Shown here in pieces: positions 51,565-60,356 of a stretch of 64,000 bases of DNA (positions are counted from its first letter, which is position 1; each line of letters starts with the position of its first letter). The position numbers and the translations under genes were made by a program. The notes beneath the pieces are model-generated. The model saw only the letters and a list, made by a program, of their open reading frames with translations. It searched no databases and was not told where the DNA came from. This DNA comes from Alicyclobacillus acidocaldarius subsp. acidocaldarius Tc-4-1 (GTDB lineage Bacteria > Bacillota > Bacilli > Alicyclobacillales > Alicyclobacillaceae): the NCBI RefSeq assembly GCF_000219875.1, contig NC_017167.1:848765-912764 (forward strand), given 5' to 3'.

Positions 51565-52467
51565 ATGCCGGCACTCGGGCCTTGGCTGACGGCGCTTGGC
51601 GCCATGGTCTTGACCTCGCCCCTCGTCGTGCAGCCAGACGTCAGCTCATCATCGAACGGCACCGCGGACATCCAGGTGGCTCGCGAGGCTCGCGCGGCGC
51701 TCGCTTCCCAGCGAAGCCATGTGCTCGTGGCGCTCGGAGACTCCATCACATTCGGCTACAATCTTGGAAACAACGAGAAGCCATCACCGCTCGCGTTTCC
51801 GTATCTGTTCGCGAAAAAGGAAGGGTGGCGCGCCATCGATCTCGGCGTGCCCGGTTGGACGTCTGGGGATCTGTTGCGGGCGCTGACGACGGACGCCGCG
51901 ATGCGCTCCGACGTTGCCGCCGCGCAGGTCGTCACGGTCGACATTGGCAGTAATGATCTGTTGCTTCCCGCGCTCGCGATGCTGCCGAAGGGCGCGGACT
52001 GGGCGCGGGTCACGCCGACCTCGTCACAGGCGGCCAGGTTGTCGTCGGAACTCGCCCGGGGCGTTCAGGACGTGCGAAGCAACCTGGCATCCATCCTCGG
52101 CTTGTTGCATCGGTACAATCCGCGGGCGACCGTGATTGTCTACGATCTCTACAATCCCTTTCCGGCGTCGGACCCATGGCTGCACCAGACCGCGGAAGCC
52201 GCGATTGTAGCGGCGAACGCGGCCATCGTCGCCGATGCCGTCTCAGCTGGCGATCCCGTCGCGGACGCGTATGACACGCTGACGCAGCCTGCCGTGGACA
52301 TTCTGCCGCACGACGTGCATCCGACCGCGCTCGGACAGCGCCTCCTGGCCGAAGCTGGGGAACAGGCGCTCGCCATGGCCCCCATGTTCCAAGCGGCGGC
52401 CACGCCGCAGGGGCAAAACGCCATCCTGCAGTGGCTCGGCGACCAGCTCGCGGCCGGTACCTGGTGA
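51565..52467 (+). CDS. SGNH/GDSL esterase or lipase, exported
   Basis: 300 residues. After a hydrophobic N-terminus (LTALGAMVLTSPLVV) the blocks appear in order: ALGDSITFGYN (Ser), LGVPGWTSGD (Gly), DIGSNDLLLP (Asn) and HDVHPTALGQRL (Asp-His). It should hydrolyse esters at the cell surface or outside; in an acidophile such enzymes act at low pH, which is inference. GGAGGGG precedes the start. It is divergent from the propeller lipoprotein, so the two may share control. Confidence 0.9.
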   Translation: MPALGPWLTALGAMVLTSPLVVQPDVSSSSNGTADIQVAREARAALASQRSHVLVALGDSITFGYNLGNNEKPSPLAFPYLFAKKEGWRAIDLGVPGWTSGDLLRALTTDAAMRSDVAAAQVVTVDIGSNDLLLPALAMLPKGADWARVTPTSSQAARLSSELARGVQDVRSNLASILGLLHRYNPRATVIVYDLYNPFPASDPWLHQTAEAAIVAANAAIVADAVSAGDPVADAYDTLTQPAVDILPHDVHPTALGQRLLAEAGEQALAMAPMFQAAATPQGQNAILQWLGDQLAAGTW

Positions 52468-52581
52468 GGGCGTATAACCGTGCGCGGCCGCCGCGAGCAC
52501 AAGTGAGAGCGAGTGGCCGCGCTGAGAGAAGAAACACTGGAGAGAAGAGAAGATAGAAGCCAACACGAAGGGGGAGATTCT

Positions 52582-53838
52582 GTGAAGTCGGAAGTGGAGA
52601 TGACCAACACTCGCACCCTCGCCGAGGCGCCCACTTCGTTCGGCGCCCGCTTGCGCTTGGCCGCGCTCCTCGGGAGCTTGACCGCGATTGCGCCACTCTC
52701 TATCGACATGTACCTGCCGGCGCTGCCCTCCATGGCGCGTGATTTGCACGCCGCCACGTCGGTCGCCCAGCTCAGCCTCACGGCGTGTCTTCTCGGTTTG
52801 GCGGTCGGCCAGCTATTTGCCGGGCCCTTGAGCGATGCGCTCGGCCGCAAGCGCCCGCTGCTCGTCGGGCTGGGCCTGTATCTCTTGGCCTCCTTCGCGT
52901 GTGGCCTGATGCCGAGCGCGTGGGGGCTCGTCGCCGTCCGCCTGGTGCAAGGGCTTTGTGGATCCGCGGCCATCGTCATCGCGCGAGCCATCGCTCGGGA
53001 CTTGTTCAGCGGTGTGGAACTGACGCGGTTCTTTTCGCTGCTCATGTTGGTCAACGGCGTGGCGCCGATTCTGGCGCCGGTCATCGGGGGCCAGTTGCTC
53101 CGCTTCACCGACTGGCGAGGCGTGTTCGTCATCCTCGGATGTGTCGGCGCGGCGCTGTGGCTCTGGTCGCTCGTCGCTCTGCGGGAGACGCTCGAAGTGG
53201 AGCGCCGGAACCGGGCGGGACTCGTCGGTGCCCTGCGCGCGTTTGGCGTGCTGTTTCGCGATCCCGTCTTTGTCGCCTACGCCTTTTCGCAGGGGCTGGT
53301 GTCGGCCGCGATGTTCGCGTACATCTCGGGGTCGCCCTTCGTACTTCAGGACATCTACGGGCTCTCGCCGCAGGCGTTCAGCGCGTGCTTTGCGGCCAAC
53401 GGCATCGGGATCGTGATTGCGTCCCAGGTCTCCGGGCATCTGGCCCGGCGCATCGAGGGGCGGAAGATCTTCCGCTTCGGCGTGAGCCTCGCCGCGCTCG
53501 GGGGACTTGGGCTTCTCGCGAGCGTCCTTCTCGGGCTTGGGCTTCCTGGGATTCTGCCGTCGCTCTTCGTGCTTGTCTCGTGTGTCGGCATCGTGAGTAC
53601 TGTGGGATCGTCGCTGGCCATGCAGCATCACGGCAAGCAGGCCGGCAGCGCAGCCGGCCTCATTGGCGTGTCCCAACTTTTGCTCGGCGCAGCCGCGACG
53701 CCTCTCGCGGGGCTTGGCGGATCGCATGACAGCCTGCCCATGGGCGCCGTCATCGCGGTGGCAGACGTAGGCGCGCTCGCGTGGTACGCGCTGTGGTCCC
53801 TGGTCATGGTTCGCTCCAAGAGGGAGGTGGTTTCATGA
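52582..53838 (+). CDS. Bcr/CflA-family drug efflux transporter
   Basis: 418 residues with twelve helices. The Bcr/CflA signature is SIDMYLPALPSMARDLHA followed by GPLSDALGRKRPLL (motif A) and RLVQGLCGSAAIVIARAIARD. Members export bicyclomycin, chloramphenicol, sulfonamides or dipeptides using the proton gradient. GTG 52582 follows GGGGGAG. The stop overlaps the helD start by four bases, so the two proteins are made together. Confidence 0.9.
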   Translation: MKSEVEMTNTRTLAEAPTSFGARLRLAALLGSLTAIAPLSIDMYLPALPSMARDLHAATSVAQLSLTACLLGLAVGQLFAGPLSDALGRKRPLLVGLGLYLLASFACGLMPSAWGLVAVRLVQGLCGSAAIVIARAIARDLFSGVELTRFFSLLMLVNGVAPILAPVIGGQLLRFTDWRGVFVILGCVGAALWLWSLVALRETLEVERRNRAGLVGALRAFGVLFRDPVFVAYAFSQGLVSAAMFAYISGSPFVLQDIYGLSPQAFSACFAANGIGIVIASQVSGHLARRIEGRKIFRFGVSLAALGGLGLLASVLLGLGLPGILPSLFVLVSCVGIVSTVGSSLAMQHHGKQAGSAAGLIGVSQLLLGAAATPLAGLGGSHDSLPMGAVIAVADVGALAWYALWSLVMVRSKREVVS

Positions 53839-55973
53839 GCGAGACCGGAACGCCGCCTCGCCCGGCGCTCGATCCGTACGAGGAAGAGAGACAGCATCTG
53901 GAACAGGTGCGAAACATCATTCGAGGGGCGCTCGACGCGGGGCCCAGGATGCCGGTTCGGGACGAGGACGACGAAGATGCAGACGAGGCCCTGACGGCCG
54001 ACGTCGTCGCTGACGTGGCGGTCGCCGAGATGGCAGAGGAGCGGCGCCACCAGCTCCGGCGGGCGCTCAACGATCCATACTTCGGCCGCATTGATTTTCA
54101 GCCTGAGGGGGAGGCCCCTCAGAAGCTCTACATCGGCAAGCAAGGCATCGATCACCCGTCGACCGGCGAGCGCGTGGTCCTCGATTGGCGCGCCCCTGCC
54201 GCCAGCGTGTTTTACTCCTTCACCGGCCAGGGAGACGAGGCGCGCTACGAAGCTCCAGGCGGCGAGGTCCGCGGCACCGTGTCGCTCAAGCGAAACATCG
54301 TCGTGCGCGACGGCGATCTCGTCCGGGTCGTCGACAGCTACGTGAAAGGGCAGAATCAGGCGGGCAGCGTCGACGAATTTTTGCTCTACCGCCTCGCGGA
54401 TTCTAAGGACAGCCGGCTGCACGACATCGTGGCCACGATTCAGGCGGAGCAAAATGAGGTCATTCGCGCGGATAAGAATGTGCCCATCCTCATTCAGGGC
54501 GTCGCAGGAAGCGGAAAAACGACGGTCGCACTGCATCGGCTCGCCTATCTGCTGTACCAGCATCCGGAAAAGCTGAGGGCGGAGAAGATGGTCATCTTTG
54601 CGCCTTCCGCGATGTTCGTGGATTACATTTCCGAGGTGCTGCCCGAACTCGGCGTGGGGGACGTCCAGCAAACGACGTTCGCGGCGTTTGCGCTCCGCGT
54701 GTTGGACCATGTGGTGCTCCTGCCCGATCCGGCCAAGCGACTCCGCGAGCGGTTCGCGCTTCGGCCGTCGCAGGCGTACGAGGCGATGCGGCGCGAGATC
54801 GAGGTGAAGGGGCGGGTTGAGACGCTGGAGGCCCTCCAAGCCTTCCTGCAGGATATGGAGAAAAAGATGGTGCCAAGTCGGGACGTCCCGTCTCCGGTTG
54901 GGCCGCCCATTTCTGCAGAAACCATCGCCCGCTGGTTTCACGTGGAGTACGTGCGCTACCCGGTGCGCCAGCGGCGCGATCGCGTGGTCGCCCGTGTGAA
55001 GCGGCAGTGGGAGATGCAGGCGAAGGATGCGGGCAAGGCGGATAAGTCCACCAAGCGGCAGATTGCGGCCGCCGCGCGGGAGTTCGAGCGGGCGTGGCCG
55101 GACCTCGAGCCTCTGCCCATTTACGAAGCGTTTCTGCGGCATCATCCGGATCTGTCGCTCGCGTCCATCCAGCGGCCGGCGAAATACGGGGCCCGGCCGC
55201 TCGTGGAACCGGAAGATCTGCCGCTGCTCCTCGCCATTCACCAGTGGCTTCACGGTGTAGACGCGCGGGATGTGTTTCACCATGTCGTGATCGACGAAGC
55301 GCAGGATTTTTCTCCGGCGCACATTCGGGTGCTGCAGGCGTACTGTCCAAGCCTGTCCTTTACCATTCTCGGGGACCTGTCTCAGAGCATTCACAGCGAG
55401 GCGGGATTCCGGGACTGGGATGAGGTTCGCGCGCTGTTTCCAGGTGGAAGCCGGTACGTGGAAATGTCGGTGTCGTACCGCTCAACTTATGAGATTGTCT
55501 CGTTCGCAAACCGGATCCTCGGACCCTTCCGGCCGAAGGTCGTGGCAAAACCCGTGTTTCGCAGCGGCGATCCTGTCGTCGTCGAGCCCGTCGCGTGGGA
55601 CAGCCGGTTCGATGCGCTCATGGAGCGGCTGTCGGCAGAAAGCCGGAGGGCGACGACCATCGCGGTATTGACGCGGACGGAAGAGGATGCGCACGTCTAT
55701 CATCAGATGTGCCTGGAGTCGGGACTCGACGCTCACCTTCTCACGGCCGCCCAGACGCGGTACGAAGGTGGTATCAGCGTCGTGCCCGTTTACCTGGCCA
55801 AGGGGCTCGAGTTCGACAGCGTCATCCTTGTGGACGCCGACGAGGCCCATTACCGCGCCGACGAGCGGGATGCGAAACTGTTGTTCGTCGGATGCACGCG
55901 AGCGTTGCATCGCTTGCGGCTGTTGTACTGTGACCGCCCTTCGCCGCTCATCGAGTGGGCCGTGGCCGATTAA
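53835..55973 (+). CDS. HelD-type UvrD-like helicase (RNA polymerase recycling factor family)
   Basis: 712 residues. An N-terminal helical arm (EEERQHLEQVRNIIRG, rich in acidic residues near 40-60) is followed by the HelD region (DPYFGRIDFQPEG, VLDWRAPAASVFY), Walker A LIQGVAGSGKTTVALHRLAY, Walker B HVVIDEAQDFS and the C-terminal motif LAKGLEFDSVILVD. The length and the RIDF and WRAP motifs are those of HelD, which removes stalled RNA polymerase from DNA; related HelR proteins protect against rifampicin. It is coupled to a drug exporter gene, which suggests a joint resistance role. AGAGGGAGGT precedes the ATG. Confidence 0.9.
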   Translation: MSETGTPPRPALDPYEEERQHLEQVRNIIRGALDAGPRMPVRDEDDEDADEALTADVVADVAVAEMAEERRHQLRRALNDPYFGRIDFQPEGEAPQKLYIGKQGIDHPSTGERVVLDWRAPAASVFYSFTGQGDEARYEAPGGEVRGTVSLKRNIVVRDGDLVRVVDSYVKGQNQAGSVDEFLLYRLADSKDSRLHDIVATIQAEQNEVIRADKNVPILIQGVAGSGKTTVALHRLAYLLYQHPEKLRAEKMVIFAPSAMFVDYISEVLPELGVGDVQQTTFAAFALRVLDHVVLLPDPAKRLRERFALRPSQAYEAMRREIEVKGRVETLEALQAFLQDMEKKMVPSRDVPSPVGPPISAETIARWFHVEYVRYPVRQRRDRVVARVKRQWEMQAKDAGKADKSTKRQIAAAAREFERAWPDLEPLPIYEAFLRHHPDLSLASIQRPAKYGARPLVEPEDLPLLLAIHQWLHGVDARDVFHHVVIDEAQDFSPAHIRVLQAYCPSLSFTILGDLSQSIHSEAGFRDWDEVRALFPGGSRYVEMSVSYRSTYEIVSFANRILGPFRPKVVAKPVFRSGDPVVVEPVAWDSRFDALMERLSAESRRATTIAVLTRTEEDAHVYHQMCLESGLDAHLLTAAQTRYEGGISVVPVYLAKGLEFDSVILVDADEAHYRADERDAKLLFVGCTRALHRLRLLYCDRPSPLIEWAVAD

Positions 55974-55986
55974 ATTCTTGTCTTTT

Positions 55987-56020
55987 GGCGCCGAAACAGG
56001 GGATTTCGGCGCCTTTCTTT
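55987..56020 (+). terminator. Intrinsic terminator after helD
   Basis: GGCGCCGAAA (55987-55996) pairs with TTTCGGCGCC (56004-56013) around a 7-base loop, followed by TTTCTTT. Confidence 0.9.
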
Positions 56021-56145
56021 CGCAAACAAGTGCCAAGAAAGACAAGAACGACGGGATTTACGACTCCCCTGTGCGCAGGGATTCTTTTATAATGTTTCGA
56101 GAGAAACCGTTTTCATTCCTCGTGGGGCGCGAGGGGAGGGCTAAC

Positions 56146-57363
56146 GTGAGCGTGCGCATGCCGAAAAAGAGCAATGTTTCATCCTCGCTGCACGCCATCC
56201 GAGAAGTTCGCACGAGCTGGCCGTCTGTCACCTGGGACGTGCTGCAGCAACACCCCGTGGAACTCGATTTCCGAGAAGTGAAAAGGGCGCTGGAAAGCGT
56301 GCGGGATCGCCAGGCGTGGCTGGTGGTCGTCGTACGCAGTTCGCGCGTCGTGCCGATTTACCCGTTTTTGGCGCAGATTCAGTCGGCGGGTTTCGACTGT
56401 GTACATCTCGTGTCGTGTGACGCGGCCACGTACGTCATCACGCTCGCGGCTCATCACCCGGAGCGGGCCATGGAGGGCTTCGAGTCCGCACTCGCGAGGT
56501 TGGCCGCGGATCGGACGCTCGTCGGCGTGAGCACCGCGTGCGATGAGCGGGAGGTGGTGCGCTGGTGGCAGGCGCTGATGGAGGCCACGGCCGCGTCGCA
56601 CTGGAACGTGTTTGAATCGTCGGCATACTCGCAGGGAAGGCGCGAGTTGGCGCCGCTCCATGAAGAGGACAGAACGCGGTTGATCACGCGGGCCGTCACC
56701 CAGCTTGGCGATCGCGGCTATGAGGGCATCGCTTCGGTGGTGGAGGACTGGTTCGCGCAGTTGGCGGAGCGGCCGACGAAGCTCGAAGACGTGGCGGAAC
56801 TCTGCGCTCAGTTCATCATGGCAGCCGTCGGCCAGCGCCAGGCAGACGGGCGGGATCGGATGCTCCAAGTTCCCATCTCGACGCGCCAATGGCTCCGCTT
56901 TGTGGCGGAAGAATGTCCAAAATGGTGGGACTGGCGCGACAAGCTGAAGCACGCGCTGATGGTGGTGCTCGGGCGAGAAGAGGCGGCGCGCACGGCTCAC
57001 AGCGCGCAAATCGGTCAGGTCATCGAGATCATCGAACGGCACTATGACTCGGATCTCGACGTAGCCACACTTGCCAGCCAAGTTTTTCTGAGCCCGAGCT
57101 ACCTGTCCAAGCGATTCAAGAGCGAGACGGGCATGACGATTCGAGAGTTTATTGTGCAAACGCGCCTGAACAAGGCGAAGGATCTGCTGTTGCGCGATTT
57201 TCACCTCAAGGCGTACGAGGTGGGTGCACACGTTGGGTATCCGGATCCCACGTACTTCAACAAACTGTTCAAGCGGCAGGTGGGGCTCACGCCAAAGGCG
57301 TTTCGCGATCGCGCCATGCGGCAAGCTCGGGGATTCAAGCAGGAGGATTCACGGTCTAGTTGA
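56146..57363 (+). CDS. AraC-family transcriptional regulator with unknown N-terminal domain
   Basis: 405 residues. The last ~100 form the AraC DNA-binding domain: two helix-turn-helix units, DVATLASQVFLSPSYLSKRF and AYEVGAHVGYPDPTYFNKLF. The first 300 residues show no phosphoacceptor motif, unlike YesN-type response regulators, but have a similar helical middle region. GTG 56146 is chosen because AGGGGAGGG precedes it; a TATAAT at about 56088 is a probable -10. The gene stands between two terminators, so its target may be a neighbour (the exporter-helD operon or the DHA2 exporter). Confidence 0.87.
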   Translation: MSVRMPKKSNVSSSLHAIREVRTSWPSVTWDVLQQHPVELDFREVKRALESVRDRQAWLVVVVRSSRVVPIYPFLAQIQSAGFDCVHLVSCDAATYVITLAAHHPERAMEGFESALARLAADRTLVGVSTACDEREVVRWWQALMEATAASHWNVFESSAYSQGRRELAPLHEEDRTRLITRAVTQLGDRGYEGIASVVEDWFAQLAERPTKLEDVAELCAQFIMAAVGQRQADGRDRMLQVPISTRQWLRFVAEECPKWWDWRDKLKHALMVVLGREEAARTAHSAQIGQVIEIIERHYDSDLDVATLASQVFLSPSYLSKRFKSETGMTIREFIVQTRLNKAKDLLLRDFHLKAYEVGAHVGYPDPTYFNKLFKRQVGLTPKAFRDRAMRQARGFKQEDSRSS

Positions 57364-57377
57364 TGCAGGGGCCATCT

Positions 57378-57425
57378 GACGGCCGTCCGGCGGGGCCACG
57401 AAGGCCACGGCGGGCGGCCGTCTTT
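57378..57425. terminator. Terminator between araC-type gene and the DHA2 exporter
   Basis: GACGGCCG (57378-57385) pairs with CGGCCGTC (57415-57422), with an inner GGCC/GGCC stem, followed by TTTC on the plus strand. Confidence 0.65.
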
Positions 57426-57432
57426 CATGGCT

Positions 57433-58809
57433 TCAAGCTCGTCGGGGCAAGCGGAGGCTCATGGTGAGGACGAAGGCGCCGAGACATGCAAGGACGGCCG
57501 CAAGGACGTGCAACTCCGACGTCGTAAGGTGCGCACCGAACAACAGGCCGAGGACGACCGTCGACAGGATGGTCCCCATGTAGCGAGCCATCTGAAACAG
57601 CCCGGATGCCGTGCTGATGACCTCGCGCGGGCTCGCCGCAAAGAGAGCCGTCTGCAGGCCGACGTTGTTGAAGCCGTTGGACAGTCCGAGGACGGATAAC
57701 ACCACGCACAGCCACCACACAGGCGATGCCGTGTGCAAGGTCAACATGAGCAGGCTGCCCGCCGTCATGAACACTGCAGCGAGGACAAGTGGCGGTCGAG
57801 AGCCGCTGCGAGCCACCCAGCGTCCCGTGATGGGCGCCGTGATGAGGCTGAAACCGGCCACCGTGAGCATGATGAGCCCCGTCTCCTGCGAGTCAAAGCC
57901 GCGCACCTCCTGCAGATAGGTGGGCATGCCGAAAAAGATGGAATAGAAGATGATGTTCACCGTGGTGAACTGGATCAACACCCACGTGAGCGACATGTAC
58001 TGCTTGAAAAAGCGCAGGCTTAAGAACGGGCTTTGCGCGAGGTGCTCCCGCCACCCAAATGCTGTAAACGAAACGACGCCCGCCGCTGCGGCCCACCAGG
58101 CTGGTCGTTCCGTGAGCGAGAGCAGAAAGACGAGCGACGTGGCAATGGCGAGGATGAACAGGGCGATGCCGGGCAAATCGATTTCGCGCAGCACGTCGCG
58201 GGCCTTCTGGTGAACGCCGCGGCGAGGGTTCGGCAGCACGAAAATCGCGAGGAGGAAACTGGCGACGACGAACGGAAAGTTGACGAGGAAAATCCCCTGC
58301 CAGTCCAGATAGTTCATGATGACCCCGCCGATGGACGGGCCAAAGGCGGCCGCTCCCGAAGAAAACACGGACAAAAACGCGAGTGCCTGGGCCTGCCGCT
58401 CCGTGATGACGTTCCGCACAATTCCCATGCCCGCAGGGTAGATGGCGCCGCTCCCAAACGACTGAATGAGGCGGAAGATGACCAACCATGTGAACGACGG
58501 TGCGAAAGGGGCCAACGCGCACGACAGCGTCACAAGCGCGAGTCCGATGAGAAACAGCGGTTTTCGGCCGACGAGATCGGCCACCTTCCCCATGATGGGT
58601 TGGGCGACGGCGCTGGCGAGGTAATACGAGGAGATGAGCCAAGAGGCCGTGGTAAAATGGACATGAAACACGTGTTCGAATTTGGCCATGGCCACGGAGA
58701 TCATGGACGAGTTGAGTGGGTTCAAAAGCACGCCGAGCGCGATGGTCATCAAGAAGAGGATCCGTCGCCCGCCGCGCGGTTCCCCTGTCGACATGGTGAT
58801 AGTGGACAT
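57433..58809 (-). CDS. DHA2-family MFS drug exporter (EmrB/QacA-like)
   Basis: 458 residues with about fourteen hydrophobic segments. LGVLLNPLNSSMISVAMAKF is the first helix (DHA2 motif D1 region), GKVADLVGRKPLFLIGL is motif A, and FGPSIGGVIMNYLDWQGIF matches the motif C region of drug/H+ antiporters. It probably exports lipophilic drugs. ATG 58809 follows AAGGAGG. It is divergent from a GNAT gene with only about 80 bp between them. Confidence 0.9.
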   Translation of the reverse strand: MSTITMSTGEPRGGRRILFLMTIALGVLLNPLNSSMISVAMAKFEHVFHVHFTTASWLISSYYLASAVAQPIMGKVADLVGRKPLFLIGLALVTLSCALAPFAPSFTWLVIFRLIQSFGSGAIYPAGMGIVRNVITERQAQALAFLSVFSSGAAAFGPSIGGVIMNYLDWQGIFLVNFPFVVASFLLAIFVLPNPRRGVHQKARDVLREIDLPGIALFILAIATSLVFLLSLTERPAWWAAAAGVVSFTAFGWREHLAQSPFLSLRFFKQYMSLTWVLIQFTTVNIIFYSIFFGMPTYLQEVRGFDSQETGLIMLTVAGFSLITAPITGRWVARSGSRPPLVLAAVFMTAGSLLMLTLHTASPVWWLCVVLSVLGLSNGFNNVGLQTALFAASPREVISTASGLFQMARYMGTILSTVVLGLLFGAHLTTSELHVLAAVLACLGAFVLTMSLRLPRRA

Positions 58810-58887
58810 GCGCCTTCCTCCTTGCAGATTCCGGTTGAATTATACGCTTCTCGAAAGATGTCTTCCAAATCGCTGGGGGTGCTGGGG

Positions 58888-59337
58888 ATGCGCGCGGTGA
58901 AGGTCGTGAATGAGGCGCAGTTGCGCGATTGCCTGTCCATCCGGCGACAGGTGTTCATTGAGGAACAGCGAGTTCCGGAAGAGTTGGAAATCGACGAGTT
59001 TGATCATCCGGATCGGGCGGTGCATGTGCTCTTGTATGACGACGATGGGGCGCCGGTGGCCACGGCGCGGTTTCGCCCGTATCACCCTGGGGACCATCGC
59101 ACGGCCAAAGTGCAGCGCGTGGCCGTCCTCGGGCACCTGCGCGGCCGCGGACTCGGCCGGGAGGTGATGCAGGCCGTGGAGGAACTGGTGCGCGAAGGTG
59201 GATTTCAGGAGATTGTGCTCGACGCGCAGCTGCACGCCGAGCAGTTTTACCAAAAACTTGGTTACCGACGCGTCTCGAACGACGTATTCGAGGACGCCGG
59301 CATTCCTCACGTTCGCATGCAAAAATCCCTCACGTGA
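58888..59337 (+). CDS. GNAT-family N-acetyltransferase
   Basis: 149 residues. RAVKVVNEAQLRDCLSIRRQ begins the YjcF/ElaA-like fold. VQRVAVLGHLRGRGLGREVM is the acetyl-CoA binding motif A, and AEQFYQKLGYRRVSNDVFEDAGIPH is motif B and the C-terminus. The acceptor is unknown. ATG 58888 has GGGGGTG at good spacing; an ATG ten codons upstream (58858) is the alternative. Its end overlaps the convergent DUF985 gene by eight bases. Confidence 0.9.
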   Translation: MRAVKVVNEAQLRDCLSIRRQVFIEEQRVPEELEIDEFDHPDRAVHVLLYDDDGAPVATARFRPYHPGDHRTAKVQRVAVLGHLRGRGLGREVMQAVEELVREGGFQEIVLDAQLHAEQFYQKLGYRRVSNDVFEDAGIPHVRMQKSLT

Positions 59338-59836
59338 GGCGCGCAATGACGTCCTTCTGATCCGGAAACCGTGGAGCCACCTCTTCGCGCGACACGAGCT
59401 CAAAGTCCTGAAAGTCGAATCCGGGCGTCACCATGCAGCCCACGAGCGCGAATGCCGCGCCCTCTCCCGGGATGAGCTCGGCCCCGAAGATGGTTCCGGC
59501 GGGAACCAAGACCTGAGGTTCTCGGCCGGGCGCGTCGGGCAGGCCGAGCTCCCTCGCCTCGTAGCGGCCGTCGGCATGGAACAGATGTACGATGAGCGGT
59601 CGGCCGTAGTGAAAGTACCACAGCTCGTCGGAGCGGAGCCGGTGCAGGCGGGACACGTCGCCTTGTGGCAACAGGAAGTAGATGCTGGTGGCGCTGCGGC
59701 GCGCGCCGCCATATGCCGCGATGGTGGCCGGATCGCAGAGGTAGCGCGGCGAGTGATAGATTTCGCGATAGTATCCGCCTTCGGGGTGCGGGGCGAGTTG
59801 TAAGCGTTCGATCCATCTGCGTGCGTCGGTGTTCAT
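59330..59836 (-). CDS. Cupin protein, DUF985 family
   Basis: 168 residues. HPEGGYYREIYHSP at the N-terminus, SIYFLLPQGDVSRLHRLRSDELWYF in the middle and FGAELIPGEG further on are typical of DUF985, a cupin family related to RmlC-like enzymes. The exact function is unknown; some members are linked to plastoquinone- or sugar-related reactions. ATG 59836 follows AAGGAGG. Confidence 0.87.
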   Translation of the reverse strand: MNTDARRWIERLQLAPHPEGGYYREIYHSPRYLCDPATIAAYGGARRSATSIYFLLPQGDVSRLHRLRSDELWYFHYGRPLIVHLFHADGRYEARELGLPDAPGREPQVLVPAGTIFGAELIPGEGAAFALVGCMVTPGFDFQDFELVSREEVAPRFPDQKDVIARLT

Positions 59837-59978
59837 GGAAGACCTCCTTCATTCCATCGCGCGCTGGGAGGCATCCCTCGGCCATTTGAATCGGCCCCGA
59901 TGTTTTGGCACGATAGAGAACGTTGATTCTTGACCATTATCGCACAGGCACAAAACTCGGAAGAAGGTCAGGTGCTGC

Positions 59979-60353
59979 GTGTTGAAACCGATCGACGTGC
60001 AAGCAGTACAGGCTGCGTTAAACCGCTTTGTCGGAGACGACGTCTACTTGCACCTAGAGACCACCAATGGCGCGTATGCCGCGCACCGGTTCGGCCAGCC
60101 GATGGCGGTGTGTGCCTACATTCGAAACGGGCGCGTTCGCTTTGAGCGGGCCGCCATCGCCGGGAATCGGCCGTATCGCGTCGGGCTCAAGATGGAGAAT
60201 GGCTGGATTTACGCGGAGGGACTCACGGACTACGAAGTAGACGAGAAGGGCCGGTTGCTCTTGGCAGGCCACGATGACGAGGGGCGGCTCGCGGTTGCGC
60301 TGCAGCTTTCACGCACCCCCTGGCCCATGAGCGCGATGGAGGAGGAGGCGTGA
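59979..60353 (+). CDS. yojF: YojF family protein
   Basis: 124 residues beginning MLKPIDVQAVQAALNRF. LHLETTNGAYA and the AYIRNGRVRFERAAI strand are the DUF1806 pattern of B. subtilis YojF. In that genome yojF precedes bshB2 (yojG), and the same pair is seen here three bases apart. Its function is not established; the constant link points to bacillithiol synthesis or use. Confidence 0.85.
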   Translation: MLKPIDVQAVQAALNRFVGDDVYLHLETTNGAYAAHRFGQPMAVCAYIRNGRVRFERAAIAGNRPYRVGLKMENGWIYAEGLTDYEVDEKGRLLLAGHDDEGRLAVALQLSRTPWPMSAMEEEA

Positions 60354-60356
60354 GCG

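Noticed and set aside
53628-55394. A 588-codon open frame on the minus strand
   Set aside because: It lies antisense to the helicase gene, which has all family motifs. The minus frame is Arg/His-rich and without motifs.
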